In this document: positions 9,243-18,452 of the stretch, piece after piece
How positions within the stretch are numbered: the first letter of the stretch is position 1
Layout: the number at the start of each line of letters is the position of its first letter
Notes under the pieces: generated by a model
Told to the model about the DNA's origin: nothing
What the model saw: only the letters and a program-made list of their open reading frames with translations
The model's database searches: none
Assembly (NCBI RefSeq): GCF_002505485.1
Contig: NZ_DAVG01000076.1
Span: 7,976 to 71,975 of the forward strand
DNA: 64,000 bases
DNA from: Methanosarcina sp. UBA5
GTDB taxonomy: Archaea > Halobacteriota > Methanosarcinia > Methanosarcinales > Methanosarcinaceae
Direction of reading: 5' to 3'
Position numbers and translations under genes: made by a program

Positions 9243-10163
9243 ATGACTTTTTTTCTTGAAAAGCAATGTGAAACAAGAAGTGGACTAGCGCCTGAATACT
9301 TAATTCCCTGGTACATAATTGGAATAACTGCAATTATCTGCGCAGCGACTCTGGTTTTGATCGCTTTTCTTGGACCCATTGGTCAGGAAACAATACAGTA
9401 TAGAACCTCTCAATCTTGCGTATGGCAGATCGCAGGGCAGGATCTTACAAACCTGGTACTGATCGCACCGATACTGCTAATTGGTGGAATTCTATGTCTG
9501 GCCAGAAGGGCCAGCTCGAAATACTTGTTAATACTTACACCGATAACATTAATGTACACAGGGCTTTCTATGGGAATCGGCCAGGAATGGAGCAATTTGG
9601 CCTACAGCGGCAATGTTGAGGACTACTGGTGGCTTTTCGGAATCCTTGTAATAGGCGGGCTCATCCTGCTTATAGGTAGCCTATCCATGTTTACCGAAGC
9701 AGATGTTCCTGACTTCAAACCCAGAGGGCTGCGAATCTACGTATGTCTAATGACCGTATTTTTCCTGCTCTTTGCAGCGATGTGGATATTTGAAATCCAG
9801 CAAGTTACAGATACTGGAGATACTCCCAACGGTTCATACAAATCGGCTCCAACTGCATTCTGGGCCATCAGGTATCTTGACCTTGGAATCAGTATTCCTT
9901 TAGGTTTTCTAGCGCTATTCCTGATGCTATCAAAGCCAAAAAAGGCATATTCAATACTGCTTCTGTTCTTTGGGTTCTTCATTACCATTGGAACCTCTGT
10001 AGACATGATAGGAATAGTCCAAGTCTTGAATGGGGATACGGAGGTGGCAAAAGAGGGACTCTTTATATTCCCAATAATCACATTATTCTCCTATGGAGGC
10101 CTCTTCTATCTTGTTAAAGATAAAATTCATAGAGGTATTGTTAAAAGCTCAGATAACCAATAA
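9243..10163 (+). CDS. Polytopic membrane protein of unknown function (306 aa)
   Basis: The 306-residue product has about eight hydrophobic segments, for example YIIGITAIICAATLVLIAFL, LVLIAPILLIGGILCLA, LFGILVIGGLILLIGSL, VCLMTVFFLLFAAMWIF, IPLGFLALFLMLS and ILLLFFGFFITIGTSV. The loops are short and there is no known transporter or enzyme signature. No cleavable signal is apparent; the first helix starts near residue 22. It stands alone, pointing away from the PKD remnants. I do not recognise the family. Confidence 0.75.
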   Translation: MTFFLEKQCETRSGLAPEYLIPWYIIGITAIICAATLVLIAFLGPIGQETIQYRTSQSCVWQIAGQDLTNLVLIAPILLIGGILCLARRASSKYLLILTPITLMYTGLSMGIGQEWSNLAYSGNVEDYWWLFGILVIGGLILLIGSLSMFTEADVPDFKPRGLRIYVCLMTVFFLLFAAMWIFEIQQVTDTGDTPNGSYKSAPTAFWAIRYLDLGISIPLGFLALFLMLSKPKKAYSILLLFFGFFITIGTSVDMIGIVQVLNGDTEVAKEGLFIFPIITLFSYGGLFYLVKDKIHRGIVKSSDNQ

Positions 10164-10286
10164 GGACTCATGAAAAAGTAATAAGTCTCGAATATAGTAA
10201 CGATAATATTTTTAATATAATTTTAGAAAGAATTCAATGAATAAGTCCTATACTTTTGACATTTACTTAATCTTCTTCTGTTATTT

Positions 10287-10817
10287 TCACTGGTTTTTAA
10301 CATATTCAAAGGTCCAGAGCGGAGTTCCTTCTATTTCTCCCTTTTCAAGATGTTCGATCTCATGAGCTGCGCTATATGCCGGCGTACCTTTCAGCTGTAT
10401 GTGTTTTTTCTTTAACTCCCTGAGTGTTATTTTCCTGATATTTGGATTTACCTCTGCAAATATTATCTTTTTTGCATGCAGGGTTATTATGTAGGGTCTT
10501 TCAACCAGTTCTCTTTCTTCTTTTGTCCCGCACTTTTCCAGCCTTCGTATGATTCCTTCTTCAGCTATGACTTTGGGGTCGATAAAGAAGTATATCTTTT
10601 CCAGAGTATAGCCTGTTTTGCTTTCTTCGCCGTAATAAGTAATCACATCTTTTACTGCCATACTTTTTGTATCTTCTGAAGCATAACTCCAAGAGCCTCC
10701 CGACTTCAATGAAAGCAGAAAAGGAAGAAAGAGATCTTCTTGAATTCCAAAACTGGAAATTATATGCCTTTCCAAGGCTGAAAACTTGAAGATTGCTCGA
10801 ATTTCTTCAACATCCAT
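10287..10817 (-). CDS. Hypothetical soluble protein (176 aa)
   Basis: A 176-residue protein starting at ATG 10817 after a GGGGATG-type SD. It is mixed alpha/beta in composition, without membrane segments. A His/Glu cluster near the C-terminus (AAHEIEHLEKGEIEG) could bind metal, but no complete zincin motif is visible. The middle contains a charged helix (EEGIIRRLEKCGTKEERELV). It converges with the upstream membrane protein gene. No family recognised. Confidence 0.65.
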   Translation of the reverse strand: MDVEEIRAIFKFSALERHIISSFGIQEDLFLPFLLSLKSGGSWSYASEDTKSMAVKDVITYYGEESKTGYTLEKIYFFIDPKVIAEEGIIRRLEKCGTKEERELVERPYIITLHAKKIIFAEVNPNIRKITLRELKKKHIQLKGTPAYSAAHEIEHLEKGEIEGTPLWTFEYVKNQ

Positions 10818-10944
10818 ACTCGCATCCCCACTATCATTTATATCTAAAATTGGTTAAATTCCTTTTTGCTTTTTACTTCATAATTTATGTTTAACGACTA
10901 AAAATCTCTAGAGAGCAGAGGGCTCTAAAAAGTCATTACAAGTA

Positions 10945-11065
10945 AATTTCTAGTTACCGTTATATGTATCACAAAATTAGTACATATAACTATAAATTTA
11001 TATAATCTACAAATTTATGTAATGATGTTACACTGACTTTTATCATGGATTTTGGAACTGAATCG
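10945..11065 (+). repeat. Dispersed ~120-bp intergenic repeat, copy 1
   Basis: AT-rich sequence ending in GATTTTGGAACTGAATC and preceded by TGTAATGATGTTACACT. A related sequence with the same order of segments lies at 29565-29683, and a shorter inverted relative at 40775-40870. The shared end motif and the intergenic positions suggest a non-autonomous mobile element. Confidence 0.5.
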
Positions 11066-11112
11066 AATGAATGCGAATAAAACTTATGCTTTGCTCATAG
11101 ATAAGTGAGAGA

Positions 11113-11832
11113 ATGAATAAAAGACATATTTATATCTCAAATAATAAAATTCGTATTCCTGCTATCCTGTGGGGAAAGCAGAGTGAAAAGCTCTTGATTG
11201 AAGTTCATGGTAATCTTTCTAATAAAGAGGACACTGTAATTTCCATGATGGCACAAAAGGCCGTTGAAAAAGGTTACCAAGCGTTAAGCTTTGACCTGCC
11301 TATGCACGGTGAACGTGTAGATGAGGAATATGCTTGTGTTCCCGAAAATTGTGTAAGTGATTTGACCGCTGTTTACGAATATGCAAAGTCGCTTGCGCCT
11401 GAAATTCATTTGTTTGCATGTAGTATTGGAGCCTATTTCAGTCTGCTTTCCTATCATGACTTTAACATAAAACAAAGTTTATTTCTCTCGCCCATCGTCA
11501 ATATGGAGTGCATTATAAGCAACATGATGGAAGGTTTCCAAGTAAGTGAAGAAAGGCTAAAAGCAGAGCATGAAATCCGGTTGCCGATTGGACAGACATT
11601 GGAATGGAACTATTATTGCTATGTGAGAGAAAATCCTATCTGTTTTGAATGGAAAGCGCCTATTGCCATTTTGTATGGCTCTGACGATAATCTGTCTGAA
11701 TGGGACGAGATTTCAGCATTTGCAGCGAGGTATCACTCAAAAGTTAAAATCCTGGAGCATGGAGAGCATTACTTTCATACGGAAGAGCAATTGCAGGTAT
11801 TTGATAGATGGGCAGATGAAAATCTGCTGTAA
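11113..11832 (+). CDS. Alpha/beta-hydrolase fold protein
   Basis: A 239-residue hydrolase of the serine alpha/beta-hydrolase fold. The nucleophile elbow is FACSIGAYFS (Ser in a GxSxG variant with Ala first). The probable acid lies in ILYGSDDNLSEWDE and the catalytic His in LEHGEHYFHTEEQ. The oxyanion region is IEVHGNLSNKED. The start at ATG 11113 follows GTGAGAGA. The protein resembles small esterase-like hydrolases of Firmicutes more than typical archaeal enzymes, so transfer is possible (inference). The substrate cannot be predicted. Confidence 0.8.
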   Translation: MNKRHIYISNNKIRIPAILWGKQSEKLLIEVHGNLSNKEDTVISMMAQKAVEKGYQALSFDLPMHGERVDEEYACVPENCVSDLTAVYEYAKSLAPEIHLFACSIGAYFSLLSYHDFNIKQSLFLSPIVNMECIISNMMEGFQVSEERLKAEHEIRLPIGQTLEWNYYCYVRENPICFEWKAPIAILYGSDDNLSEWDEISAFAARYHSKVKILEHGEHYFHTEEQLQVFDRWADENLL

Positions 11833-11977
11833 AACTTGATAGTATACTGCAAACAGAGAGGTATCTAGCTATTATCCTTTGCTCGTACAGTTATCGAATT
11901 AATGAAGTTCCACAGATAGAGAAATAAAGAAAAGTAATAAATGCTGGTAAATATATCTGCTCCTAACAGGATTTGAT

Positions 11978-12799
11978 ATGATGGCTCACATTATCGTTGA
12001 TCAGGATCGCTGCACAGGATGCGGCCTTTGTGTAAAGATGTGCTCTTCAGGTATTATCGGTCTGGCTGATGAGTCAAATCTCCCTCAGGCGCAGGATGAA
12101 TACGTTTCTCGCTGTTTCTACTGCGGGCATTGTGAGGCTTTCTGCCCGTCTCAGGCGCTCACCCTTAATCTCCTACCGGATGAAAAAATTACCCTACCTT
12201 CAGATGCAGGTAACATTTCTCCTGAAGATGTGGCTTTCTACCTCAAAAAACGCAGGTCTGTAAGGCATTTTACCAGGGAACCCGTGCCAAAGGAGAAAAT
12301 TCTTGAAGTCCTTGATATTTCTCGCTACGCCGCGTCTGGAGGCAACGATCAGCCAGTGCAATGGCTGGTAATCCGTGACCCTGAAGAAGTACGGAAAATT
12401 GCCTGCCTCACAATCGAATGGATGAAAACCCTGCTGAACACTGACCACCCTATGAGCGACTTCTTGCCGATATTTATTTCTGCATGGGAGCAGGGAATTG
12501 ATGTTATCTGCCGGGGCGCCCCGCACTTGCTCTTCGCCCACATACCTGAGAATAACCCGATTGCGCCTACTGATGCTATCATCGCCCTCACACATTTTGA
12601 TATCGCCGCGCCGGCGTTCGGAATAGGGACCTGCTGGGCAGGCTTTGTTGCTGCAGCTGCTATGTCCTATGAACCTCTCCAGAAGGAACTAAACCTGCCC
12701 ATAGGAAGGAAAACGGCCTATGCAATGATGTTCGGCTACCCGCAGTACAAAGTGTATGGAATCCCTCGCAGAAAGCCTCTTGAAGTTATGTGGAAGTAA
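11978..12799 (+). CDS. Ferredoxin-nitroreductase fusion protein
   Basis: The 273-residue protein joins an N-terminal two-cluster ferredoxin domain (CTGCGLCVKMC at about residues 13-23; CFYCGHCEAFCP at about 46-57) to an FMN-binding nitroreductase domain (from about residue 88, KKRRSVRHFTREPVPKEKI, with AASGGNDQPVQW and the C-terminal GYPQYKVYGIPRRKP). Such fusions pass electrons from iron-sulfur clusters to FMN to reduce a small organic substrate. The substrate is unknown. The protein is cytoplasmic. The start is ATG 11978 or the next ATG at 11981. Confidence 0.88.
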   Translation: MMAHIIVDQDRCTGCGLCVKMCSSGIIGLADESNLPQAQDEYVSRCFYCGHCEAFCPSQALTLNLLPDEKITLPSDAGNISPEDVAFYLKKRRSVRHFTREPVPKEKILEVLDISRYAASGGNDQPVQWLVIRDPEEVRKIACLTIEWMKTLLNTDHPMSDFLPIFISAWEQGIDVICRGAPHLLFAHIPENNPIAPTDAIIALTHFDIAAPAFGIGTCWAGFVAAAAMSYEPLQKELNLPIGRKTAYAMMFGYPQYKVYGIPRRKPLEVMWK

Positions 12800-13020
12800 A
12801 GTTTTGAGGGACGACAATCACTATGATTAAATTGCCGTTCTCTTGGGAATTCCTTGAAAGAGCGGCAGCGCTACTATTTTGCTGAAGTCACGGCCCAGAC
12901 CAGAAATAGAAAATTATCACATGGATAATAACCGCTGCCGATTGACTATTACTGCCAGTTTTAAAACTGATCATTGAAAGCATTAAGAGTTCATAAGTCT
13001 TTTATTAAATACCTGTTTTA

Positions 13021-13470
13021 TCAACGTCCGTCAAACCTTATAATAAACCCTGTCTTTGATTTTCTTTCAAATCCAGCGTTCTCATAAAACGGTATAGCTT
13101 CTTTTCTTCCTGTAAGGAGCATAATTTTGTAACAGCCTTTTTCTCTGGCTATCTCCTGTGCCTTTTTTAAAAGTCTTGTTCCAATTCCCCTTTTTCTATA
13201 ATCTGGATGTGTCACAACACTCTCAATAATGGCATAAGGACTTGCACTCCTTGTCAGGTTCTTGATAACAATCAATACACAGGATGATACCAGTTTTCCG
13301 TCTACTTCAGCCACAAGGTAGTTCTGCCCTGGGTCTTCTAATATTTCCTGCCATAGTTTTTTGAGTTCAGCATTCTCTACAAGATCTGGATCATCCTTGT
13401 TCAGGTATTTATAGAGATCCAGCAGTTCTCTCAATTCATGTTTTTGAATATAGCGAATAATTTCACTCAT
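13021..13470 (-). CDS. GNAT-family N-acetyltransferase
   Basis: A 149-residue GCN5-type acetyltransferase. Motif A, which binds the acetyl-CoA pyrophosphate, is visible as RKRGIGTRLLKKAQEIA after the strand ESVVTHPDY. Motif B follows as CYKIMLLTGRKEAIPFYENA with the typical GF ending (NAGFERKSKTGF). The ATG follows GAGG and lies 2 nt after the stop of the DJ-1-like gene, so the two form an operon. The acceptor substrate is unknown. Confidence 0.88.
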   Translation of the reverse strand: MSEIIRYIQKHELRELLDLYKYLNKDDPDLVENAELKKLWQEILEDPGQNYLVAEVDGKLVSSCVLIVIKNLTRSASPYAIIESVVTHPDYRKRGIGTRLLKKAQEIAREKGCYKIMLLTGRKEAIPFYENAGFERKSKTGFIIRFDGR

Positions 13471-13472
13471 AA

Positions 13473-14102
13473 TCAGTTCCTCTTCCTCAAATACTCCGGA
13501 GCTTGCGGAGTTTTATGCATCATGCCGTAAGACCTGCCTGACGGGTAGTACTCAGCACCGAGTTGAATTTTCCCTGCCGTTTTTTCATCTGTCATATATT
13601 CAATAAATGCAAGTGCCAAATCAATGCCTGCAGAAATGCCTGCCGAGGTCCAGATATTTCCATCCCTTACAATCCTGTCCTCTACTACCTCTACATCACC
13701 CAGGTCTCGCAGCTTCTGAAGGGAAGCCCAGTGTGTAGTAGCTCGTCGGTTTGAGAGCAAGCCTGCTCTGTGGAGAAGAAATGTGCCAGTACAGACCGAA
13801 AGCACAGCTTTACAATGTTTTGCCTGCTCGACAATGAATTGAATCATCGAGGGATTCTCCACTTCTCTCTGTGTGCCTTCGCCACCAGGCACAAGGAGGA
13901 AGTCCAGTTGAGGACAGTCCGCGAAAGTGACGTGAGGATTTACGGACATTCCCTTGTTACAGATCACGGGCCCGGGATTTTCGGCAACCATAAGGCATTT
14001 TTCAGGTCCCTGGGCAAATTTGCTCCAGAGTGATATTATTTCCCACGGGCCGACAAGGTCCAACTCTTCGAGTCCTGGGAAGATCAAAAATCCGAAATTC
14101 AT
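13473..14102 (-). CDS. DJ-1/PfpI-family protein (isonitrile-hydratase-like)
   Basis: A 209-residue DJ-1/PfpI-superfamily protein of the group that includes isonitrile hydratase and the N-terminal half of GATase-type AraC regulators. The nucleophile Cys sits in VLSVCTGTFLLHRAGLL. The conserved LLVPGGEGT and RRATTHWAS segments are also present. I place the start at ATG 14102 (MNFGFLIFPGLEELDL), the usual family opening; the frame is open to 14168. No SD is seen, and a TATA-like AAATATTTACC about 30 nt upstream would fit a leaderless transcript. Operon with the GNAT gene. Confidence 0.85.
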   Translation of the reverse strand: MNFGFLIFPGLEELDLVGPWEIISLWSKFAQGPEKCLMVAENPGPVICNKGMSVNPHVTFADCPQLDFLLVPGGEGTQREVENPSMIQFIVEQAKHCKAVLSVCTGTFLLHRAGLLSNRRATTHWASLQKLRDLGDVEVVEDRIVRDGNIWTSAGISAGIDLALAFIEYMTDEKTAGKIQLGAEYYPSGRSYGMMHKTPQAPEYLRKRN

Positions 14103-14122
14103 GTTAGAAAGTTTATGGATTT

Positions 14123-14308
14123 TTGGTAAATATTTTTTCCTTGGCAGAGCTTGAATATGATTACACATTTGAGTGTATTGAAAGATGTGATGTATATACA
14201 GAACAGATTGTGAGGATTAATGAGGAGACTAGGAGGTGTGTTGAGAAGTATGACCATCAGTACTGTGTAATGGGTCATACCTACATGCCTGAAATAGATA
14301 ATTTTTAA
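14123..14308 (+). pseudogene. Possible gene fragment (C-terminal part)
   Basis: An open frame with protein-like composition (FECIERCDVYTEQIVRINEE, then YCVMGHTYMPEIDNF) begins next to the DJ-1 start on the other strand and has no SD. It may be the tail of a lost gene. Not recognised. Confidence 0.25.
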
Positions 14309-14603
14309 TAAATTATGGAGGTTTTGTTGGTTCTTACTAGAAATAAAGAACTATCTTAAGATTTAGTAATATATAACTTCCTTATAATCCTTGTTTTTAA
14401 GTTTGTAAGAATTGAAAATAATTTTAAAGGAACGTACAGTGTTATAATCTTTTAGATAAAAAGATAAAGCTTTATAAAGCTTTAAATTTTCGTCGCGTTT
14501 TTTATTAAATTCTTTGAAAATAAGTGTGCTTATAAGTTAATTTCTCCTGTAATTTTTTACTACGTGTACTCCAGGATAAAACTAAAAAAAACAGGAGGAA
14601 AGT
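14309..14603. promoter_or_regulatory. Intergenic region with probable promoter of the PKD protein
   Basis: About 295 AT-rich bases. TATA-like CTTATAAG at 14530-14537 lies about 70 nt before the downstream gene, whose SD AGGAGG is at about 14594-14599. Nothing else was recognised. Confidence 0.35.
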
Positions 14604-15032
14604 ATGAAAAAGAATGGAAAGCCTATATGGAAAATAGCAATATCTGTTTTCACCGTAATAATGATATTGACTTTATTGTCTGAAGGAGCCTATGCAAAAT
14701 GTATTGTAATCCCAACTCCTCTCGGTTCAGGAACTCCACCAGCGACAGCCCGGATATCCTGCTGCGGGAATAATCGTATTGATTATACAGCGGTAGCCAT
14801 TTCAGATGACCCACGAATAGTAAAATATAAGGATCTATCAAAAGGTAAAGAGACATATATCAGATGGGACTTTGGAGATGGAACCTATCTCGAAGGAACA
14901 AAAATTACTTCATCACTAAAAAATCCGGTGCATAAATATTCAAAAACTGGTTTTTATATTACATGTGCAACTATCAAGCATAAAGGTTGTACTAAGAAGT
15001 TGTGGGTTCATAAGAATGTTGTTATTAAATAA
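14604..15032 (+). CDS. Secreted single-PKD-domain protein
   Basis: A 142-residue exported protein. It has an N-terminal signal peptide (basic KKNGKPIWK, hydrophobic IAISVFTVIMILTLL, cleavage near AYA) followed by one PKD-like domain with IRWDFGDGTYLEG and NPVHKYSKTGFY. Six Cys residues in the mature part could form disulfides outside the cell. The start follows a clear AGGAGG. It is much shorter than most Methanosarcina PKD surface proteins, has no anchor, and may be released or bound to the cell surface. Confidence 0.8.
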   Translation: MKKNGKPIWKIAISVFTVIMILTLLSEGAYAKCIVIPTPLGSGTPPATARISCCGNNRIDYTAVAISDDPRIVKYKDLSKGKETYIRWDFGDGTYLEGTKITSSLKNPVHKYSKTGFYITCATIKHKGCTKKLWVHKNVVIK

Positions 15033-15092
15033 TTTGAAAAAATTAAATATTTACTTACCATTTACAGTTTTTATAAGCAGTGCTTTTATATT

Positions 15093-15236
15093 GAGCTGAT
15101 CCCAAAACTCAAAATTACTTATCTGAATCCTGTATTCTGAATAATCAATAAAGTTTCAGATCACGAAAAATAACTCATGAAATACGAATTTAAAAATTCC
15201 ATAAATTGGAAATAAAATTGGTTTTGGGATGAGCTC
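15093..15236. mobile_element. MITE-like element, family A (GAGCT-ATCCCAAAAC ends), copy 1
   Basis: A 144-bp AT-rich element with terminal inverted repeats: GAGCTGATCCCAAAACTC at the left and GGTTTTGGGATGAGCTC at the right. It has no coding capacity. Relatives with the same ends lie at 38112-38241, 38812-38939 and 50344-50471. Confidence 0.75.
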
Positions 15237-15618
15237 AGTAATATATTTTTGATTTTGCTCAAAATCGCAATAAACTAACGCTAAATTAATTTAACTGTGT
15301 GTCTCTTACTGTTTTTGCACTTACCCTTTTGTCGAAATGGACAAGTGTATTCCTATAATCTCTGCAATAATTATCCCAAACAAATATTCTCAAAAAGTTC
15401 CTCATTTTTAGCATCCAACTTTACAAACCATCTTTTGAGGAGTCTAAGACCCGAAGACTCCACAGACCTGAAATGATTCCCAAAATATGTTTCACAACCT
15501 ATATTATATTATTAATATAGTATAGGCAATATTTTTATTAAGTTTATTATAAAGAATTAGTAATTTGTTCATGCGTTATTAGGTGGTTGATGTTTTGTCT
15601 TAAAGTACTTTTACTTAA

Positions 15619-15846
15619 TTGCATCTGCTTTCTAAGCTTGCCTGCATACAGGAAATTGAGCGTACACAAAACAGAAATGAGAGCGGAATGCAAATGTATA
15701 AATCCTCTGAGAAATATCAACTGACTATTAGTGAACCACCCACATTAATAATCAAGAGTTTTACAGAATTTGGAATCCCCATAGTGTATACGATAATTTT
15801 ATTATTTTTATTTCATATTTATCTTTTTAAGAAACATAAAAGATAA
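15619..15846 (+). CDS. Possible small C-terminally anchored membrane protein
   Basis: A 75-codon frame with one hydrophobic helix near the C-terminus (IPIVYTIILLFLFHIYLF) followed by a basic tail KKHKR. This would suit the anchor of a larger extracellular protein. No SD and no signal peptide, so it may be the end of a decayed surface protein gene. Confidence 0.3.
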   Translation: MHLLSKLACIQEIERTQNRNESGMQMYKSSEKYQLTISEPPTLIIKSFTEFGIPIVYTIILLFLFHIYLFKKHKR

Positions 15847-16629
15847 TATCGTACTGTGAAGTATGTATAGGCTGATTTCCTGATGGACTTCGGAGCATAA
15901 TGTAAATTTCTCTCAGACCCCATAGACTACACAGAACCTAAAATAGTTAATAATATAGTTATTTCCTGTAAAATACTGTATTTTAACTTTAATATGTTTA
16001 TTTCAATGATTTAAGTGGTAGTGTGCCGATTTTCTGTAAAATCGCAAATTTCAAGACGTTATTGAATAGAAAATTCCCTATTGGAAGGTCAATTTTTTCC
16101 ATTGTACTAAGGTCAATTTTCTCCATTGTACTATTTTCTCCATTGTACTTAAAAACTTGACTTCAAATTTACAGCAAATTCGAGATACTGCCGATTTCTC
16201 CGTGGAAAGTCACTTTCCTAAAGGTTGTTATGATCAATCTTGCAGGTATCAGGAACACAGAGGTTAGCCTAAAAACTAGAGAAATAGCAAGATTTTCACC
16301 TAAAATGTAGTTATTTTCTAGATGAAAATACTTTTTTAGGCTTTAATTTCAAAAAAAGAGGATTGGCAGGCCGACAAATGGAGGGGTATTGTTGGAGGTG
16401 TTAATAATTAATTGGGGAAGTTAAAGGAGGAAAATTTTTTCTTCTAACAAGTAGATCGGTCGACCCGCCGGATTTACATAGAATCAAAAGTATAAAAAAC
16501 TATTGATAATTATTATTCAGTAACTATCTTACTGACAATTTTACATCCAATAGTGTAGTTATCGGCAGCAACCTAGATATTTTATAGTCTACGGGAGCGG
16601 ACAAAAATAAGAAAAAAAGAAAAGCTTCT
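15847..16629. repeat. Gene-free stretch with a short tandem repeat
   Basis: Holds a decayed tandem repeat of about 23 bp (GGTCAATTTTCTCCATTGTACTA-type; 16087-16110, 16111-16133, partial 16134-16150). The word AATTGGGGAA near 16412 recurs around 36050, 36430 and 41297. No gene was recognised. Confidence 0.5.
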
Positions 16630-16755
16630 TTAGCCCAAAAATTCCTTAAATACATCCCTTTTCTTTGGAGCAACTTTCTTCTTTGCAGGGTTTTCAAAAG
16701 TATTATATCCATCAGCCTGTACCTGCGGTTCTTTTTGCTCTCTTTATCTTTCATT
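16630..16755 (-). pseudogene. Frameshifted remnant of a small basic protein
   Basis: The minus strand reads EQKEPQVQADGYNTFENPAK then KKVAPKKRDVFKEFLG before TAA, in a frame that lacks a start. The nearest ATG (16754) is one frame off, so a single indel near 16735 may have broken a short Lys-rich gene. Family not recognised. Confidence 0.4.
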
Positions 16756-16872
16756 AAGTGTTCATTTAAGGTAAATACATTTAAGGTAAATATGCACTCA
16801 GGAATTAGTTTAGGAATTAGTTTAGAGAACGAAACCTTATTGGAGGCTTGGATAACTAATTTTGGGTAGTGT

Positions 16873-17391
16873 TTAAAATAGTGTAGTTTGCCTGTATCTT
16901 TTTTCCTTGTCTAAGTGCTTTTCCTTCTGAGAGTAATTTATAATGTCCATGAGTCTATCAATAAAACCGATTTGTTCTTTTCGTATTTTTTTCTTAGCTA
17001 GCTCAATATCAAACCAGCCTGCTTTGTCTACCTCGGGATATTCCTGTACTTTCCCGGAGTTTTTTGGCCACTCAAGCTTAAATGTATTACTTACAACATT
17101 TATTATATCCAGGTCTTTTTCAAAAGCCCATATATGCACTATCTTCTTGCTAGATTGGTTTAACTCTCCCAGATCAATAAACTCGCCGTCAACTTCAAAA
17201 CCTGTTTCTTCTTTAAACTCTCTCTTTGCCGTGTCCAGGGGATTTTCATGCCCTTCGGGTAGCCCTTTGGGTATTGACCACACTCCATGGTCTTTTTTTG
17301 CCCAAATTGGCCCACCTGGATGAACCAGCATTACTTCAAGCTTCTCATTCTTGAACCTGAATAAAAGAATGCCATTACTATAAACACTCAC
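16873..17391 (-). CDS. NUDIX hydrolase
   Basis: A Nudix pyrophosphohydrolase of about 172 residues. The complete Nudix box is present (GLPEGHENPLDTAKREFKEE followed by TGF: G-x5-E-x7-REFKEETG), so Mg2+-dependent cleavage of a nucleoside-diphosphate-linked substrate is expected. The domain opens with YSNGILLFRF and has IWSIPKG-like VWSIPKG before the box. The start is uncertain: GTG 17391 after AGGA is chosen, and TTG 17421 would add ten residues. The C-terminal tail is very basic (KEKHLDKEKRYRQ). The specific substrate cannot be told. Confidence 0.88.
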   Translation of the reverse strand: MSVYSNGILLFRFKNEKLEVMLVHPGGPIWAKKDHGVWSIPKGLPEGHENPLDTAKREFKEETGFEVDGEFIDLGELNQSSKKIVHIWAFEKDLDIINVVSNTFKLEWPKNSGKVQEYPEVDKAGWFDIELAKKKIRKEQIGFIDRLMDIINYSQKEKHLDKEKRYRQTTLF

Positions 17392-17453
17392 TCTTCTACT
17401 TCCTCTCCAAATCTGAACCAAAAATCAGTAAATCGAAGAAAGAACATGCACAG

Positions 17454-18278
17454 TTATTGTTTTGTCTTTCTTCTAAATATAACTGCTCCGAGCACTACTG
17501 CAAACACCCAGACAGAGCTTATAAAAGGAATTCTTTTTGATTCCGGAGTAGAACTGGAATTTTGTTCTTGCTTGCTCGCCGTTTCTGTATCATTTGATAT
17601 TCCGGTATCATTTGCCTTATTATCAGTTTGATTAATTGTACTCAGCAACTCCTTCAGAGTAGTATTTTCCACAAATCCTATAGCTTTCCCATCATCAGTT
17701 AATGTGAATTTGCCTTCAAAAAAATCTGTAACTATGAAGTGTTCAGGACCGACATCCTTTGTAGCCGGATTATCATCTTTGCTAAGATAAAGCAAAACCT
17801 TTTCGCCAGTTTTGAAGCTCGGTTCAGCATCTGAGGTCATGCTAACATTTCCAATTGTCCCAACAGTTGATCTAACAATAACCTCTTTGGACGATAATGG
17901 GTTTTTGAGATACTCATCCACACCTATAACAATGTCAGTATAAATGGTGTCGTTAAGACGGTCGATTTCAGTAAGTGGTTTATTCGGTTGTTTTCCGTCC
18001 ATGGTATTCCATTTAGGTGGAAGTATTTCTTTGACGGTACCTATTACAATTGTATCTGAGTAATTACTTAACTCTTCATGGGTATAGTGTATGAAGTTTA
18101 CATCCATGCCGAAAGTTATAGGTTCGTCACTTTTGTTTGTAGGTGTTATATTATCCTGTAAGGAATTGTTTTCGAGTTTCATATTATCGTTTGAAGGATC
18201 GGACAGTGCTAAAGCATTTAATGTCAGCAAAGAAAAAGCTCCAAGCAAAAAAAGTCCATATTTTAGAATAATTCTCAT
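17454..18278 (-). CDS. Secreted, C-terminally anchored surface protein
   Basis: A 274-residue exported protein. It has a signal peptide (MRIILKYGLFLLGAFSLLTL, cleavage near ALALS) and a C-terminal tripartite end: a Ser/Glu-rich linker, the hydrophobic segment ISSVWVFAVVLGAVIF and a basic RRKTKQ tail. Such ends anchor or sort archaeal surface proteins. The middle (about residues 60-215) has strands such as TIVIGTVKEILPPKW, DIVIGVDEYLKNPLSSKEVI and GEKVLLYLSKDDN, a beta-rich fold I cannot name. The start follows GAGG with 7-nt spacing. Confidence 0.75.
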   Translation of the reverse strand: MRIILKYGLFLLGAFSLLTLNALALSDPSNDNMKLENNSLQDNITPTNKSDEPITFGMDVNFIHYTHEELSNYSDTIVIGTVKEILPPKWNTMDGKQPNKPLTEIDRLNDTIYTDIVIGVDEYLKNPLSSKEVIVRSTVGTIGNVSMTSDAEPSFKTGEKVLLYLSKDDNPATKDVGPEHFIVTDFFEGKFTLTDDGKAIGFVENTTLKELLSTINQTDNKANDTGISNDTETASKQEQNSSSTPESKRIPFISSVWVFAVVLGAVIFRRKTKQ

Positions 18279-18452
18279 GGTTTCGCCTCGGCGTTTGGAG
18301 TTAAAATAGGGTTTACTAATACATTATAAATACATTAACAACTTTTAGATAAATAATTATATGTTTGCCTAATTAAAAACCTTGCACATTCCCTCAAGAG
18401 ATCAACTTCAGACCGGCCTGTAAAGCCAAGAAAAAATAAATCTCCTGAGAGA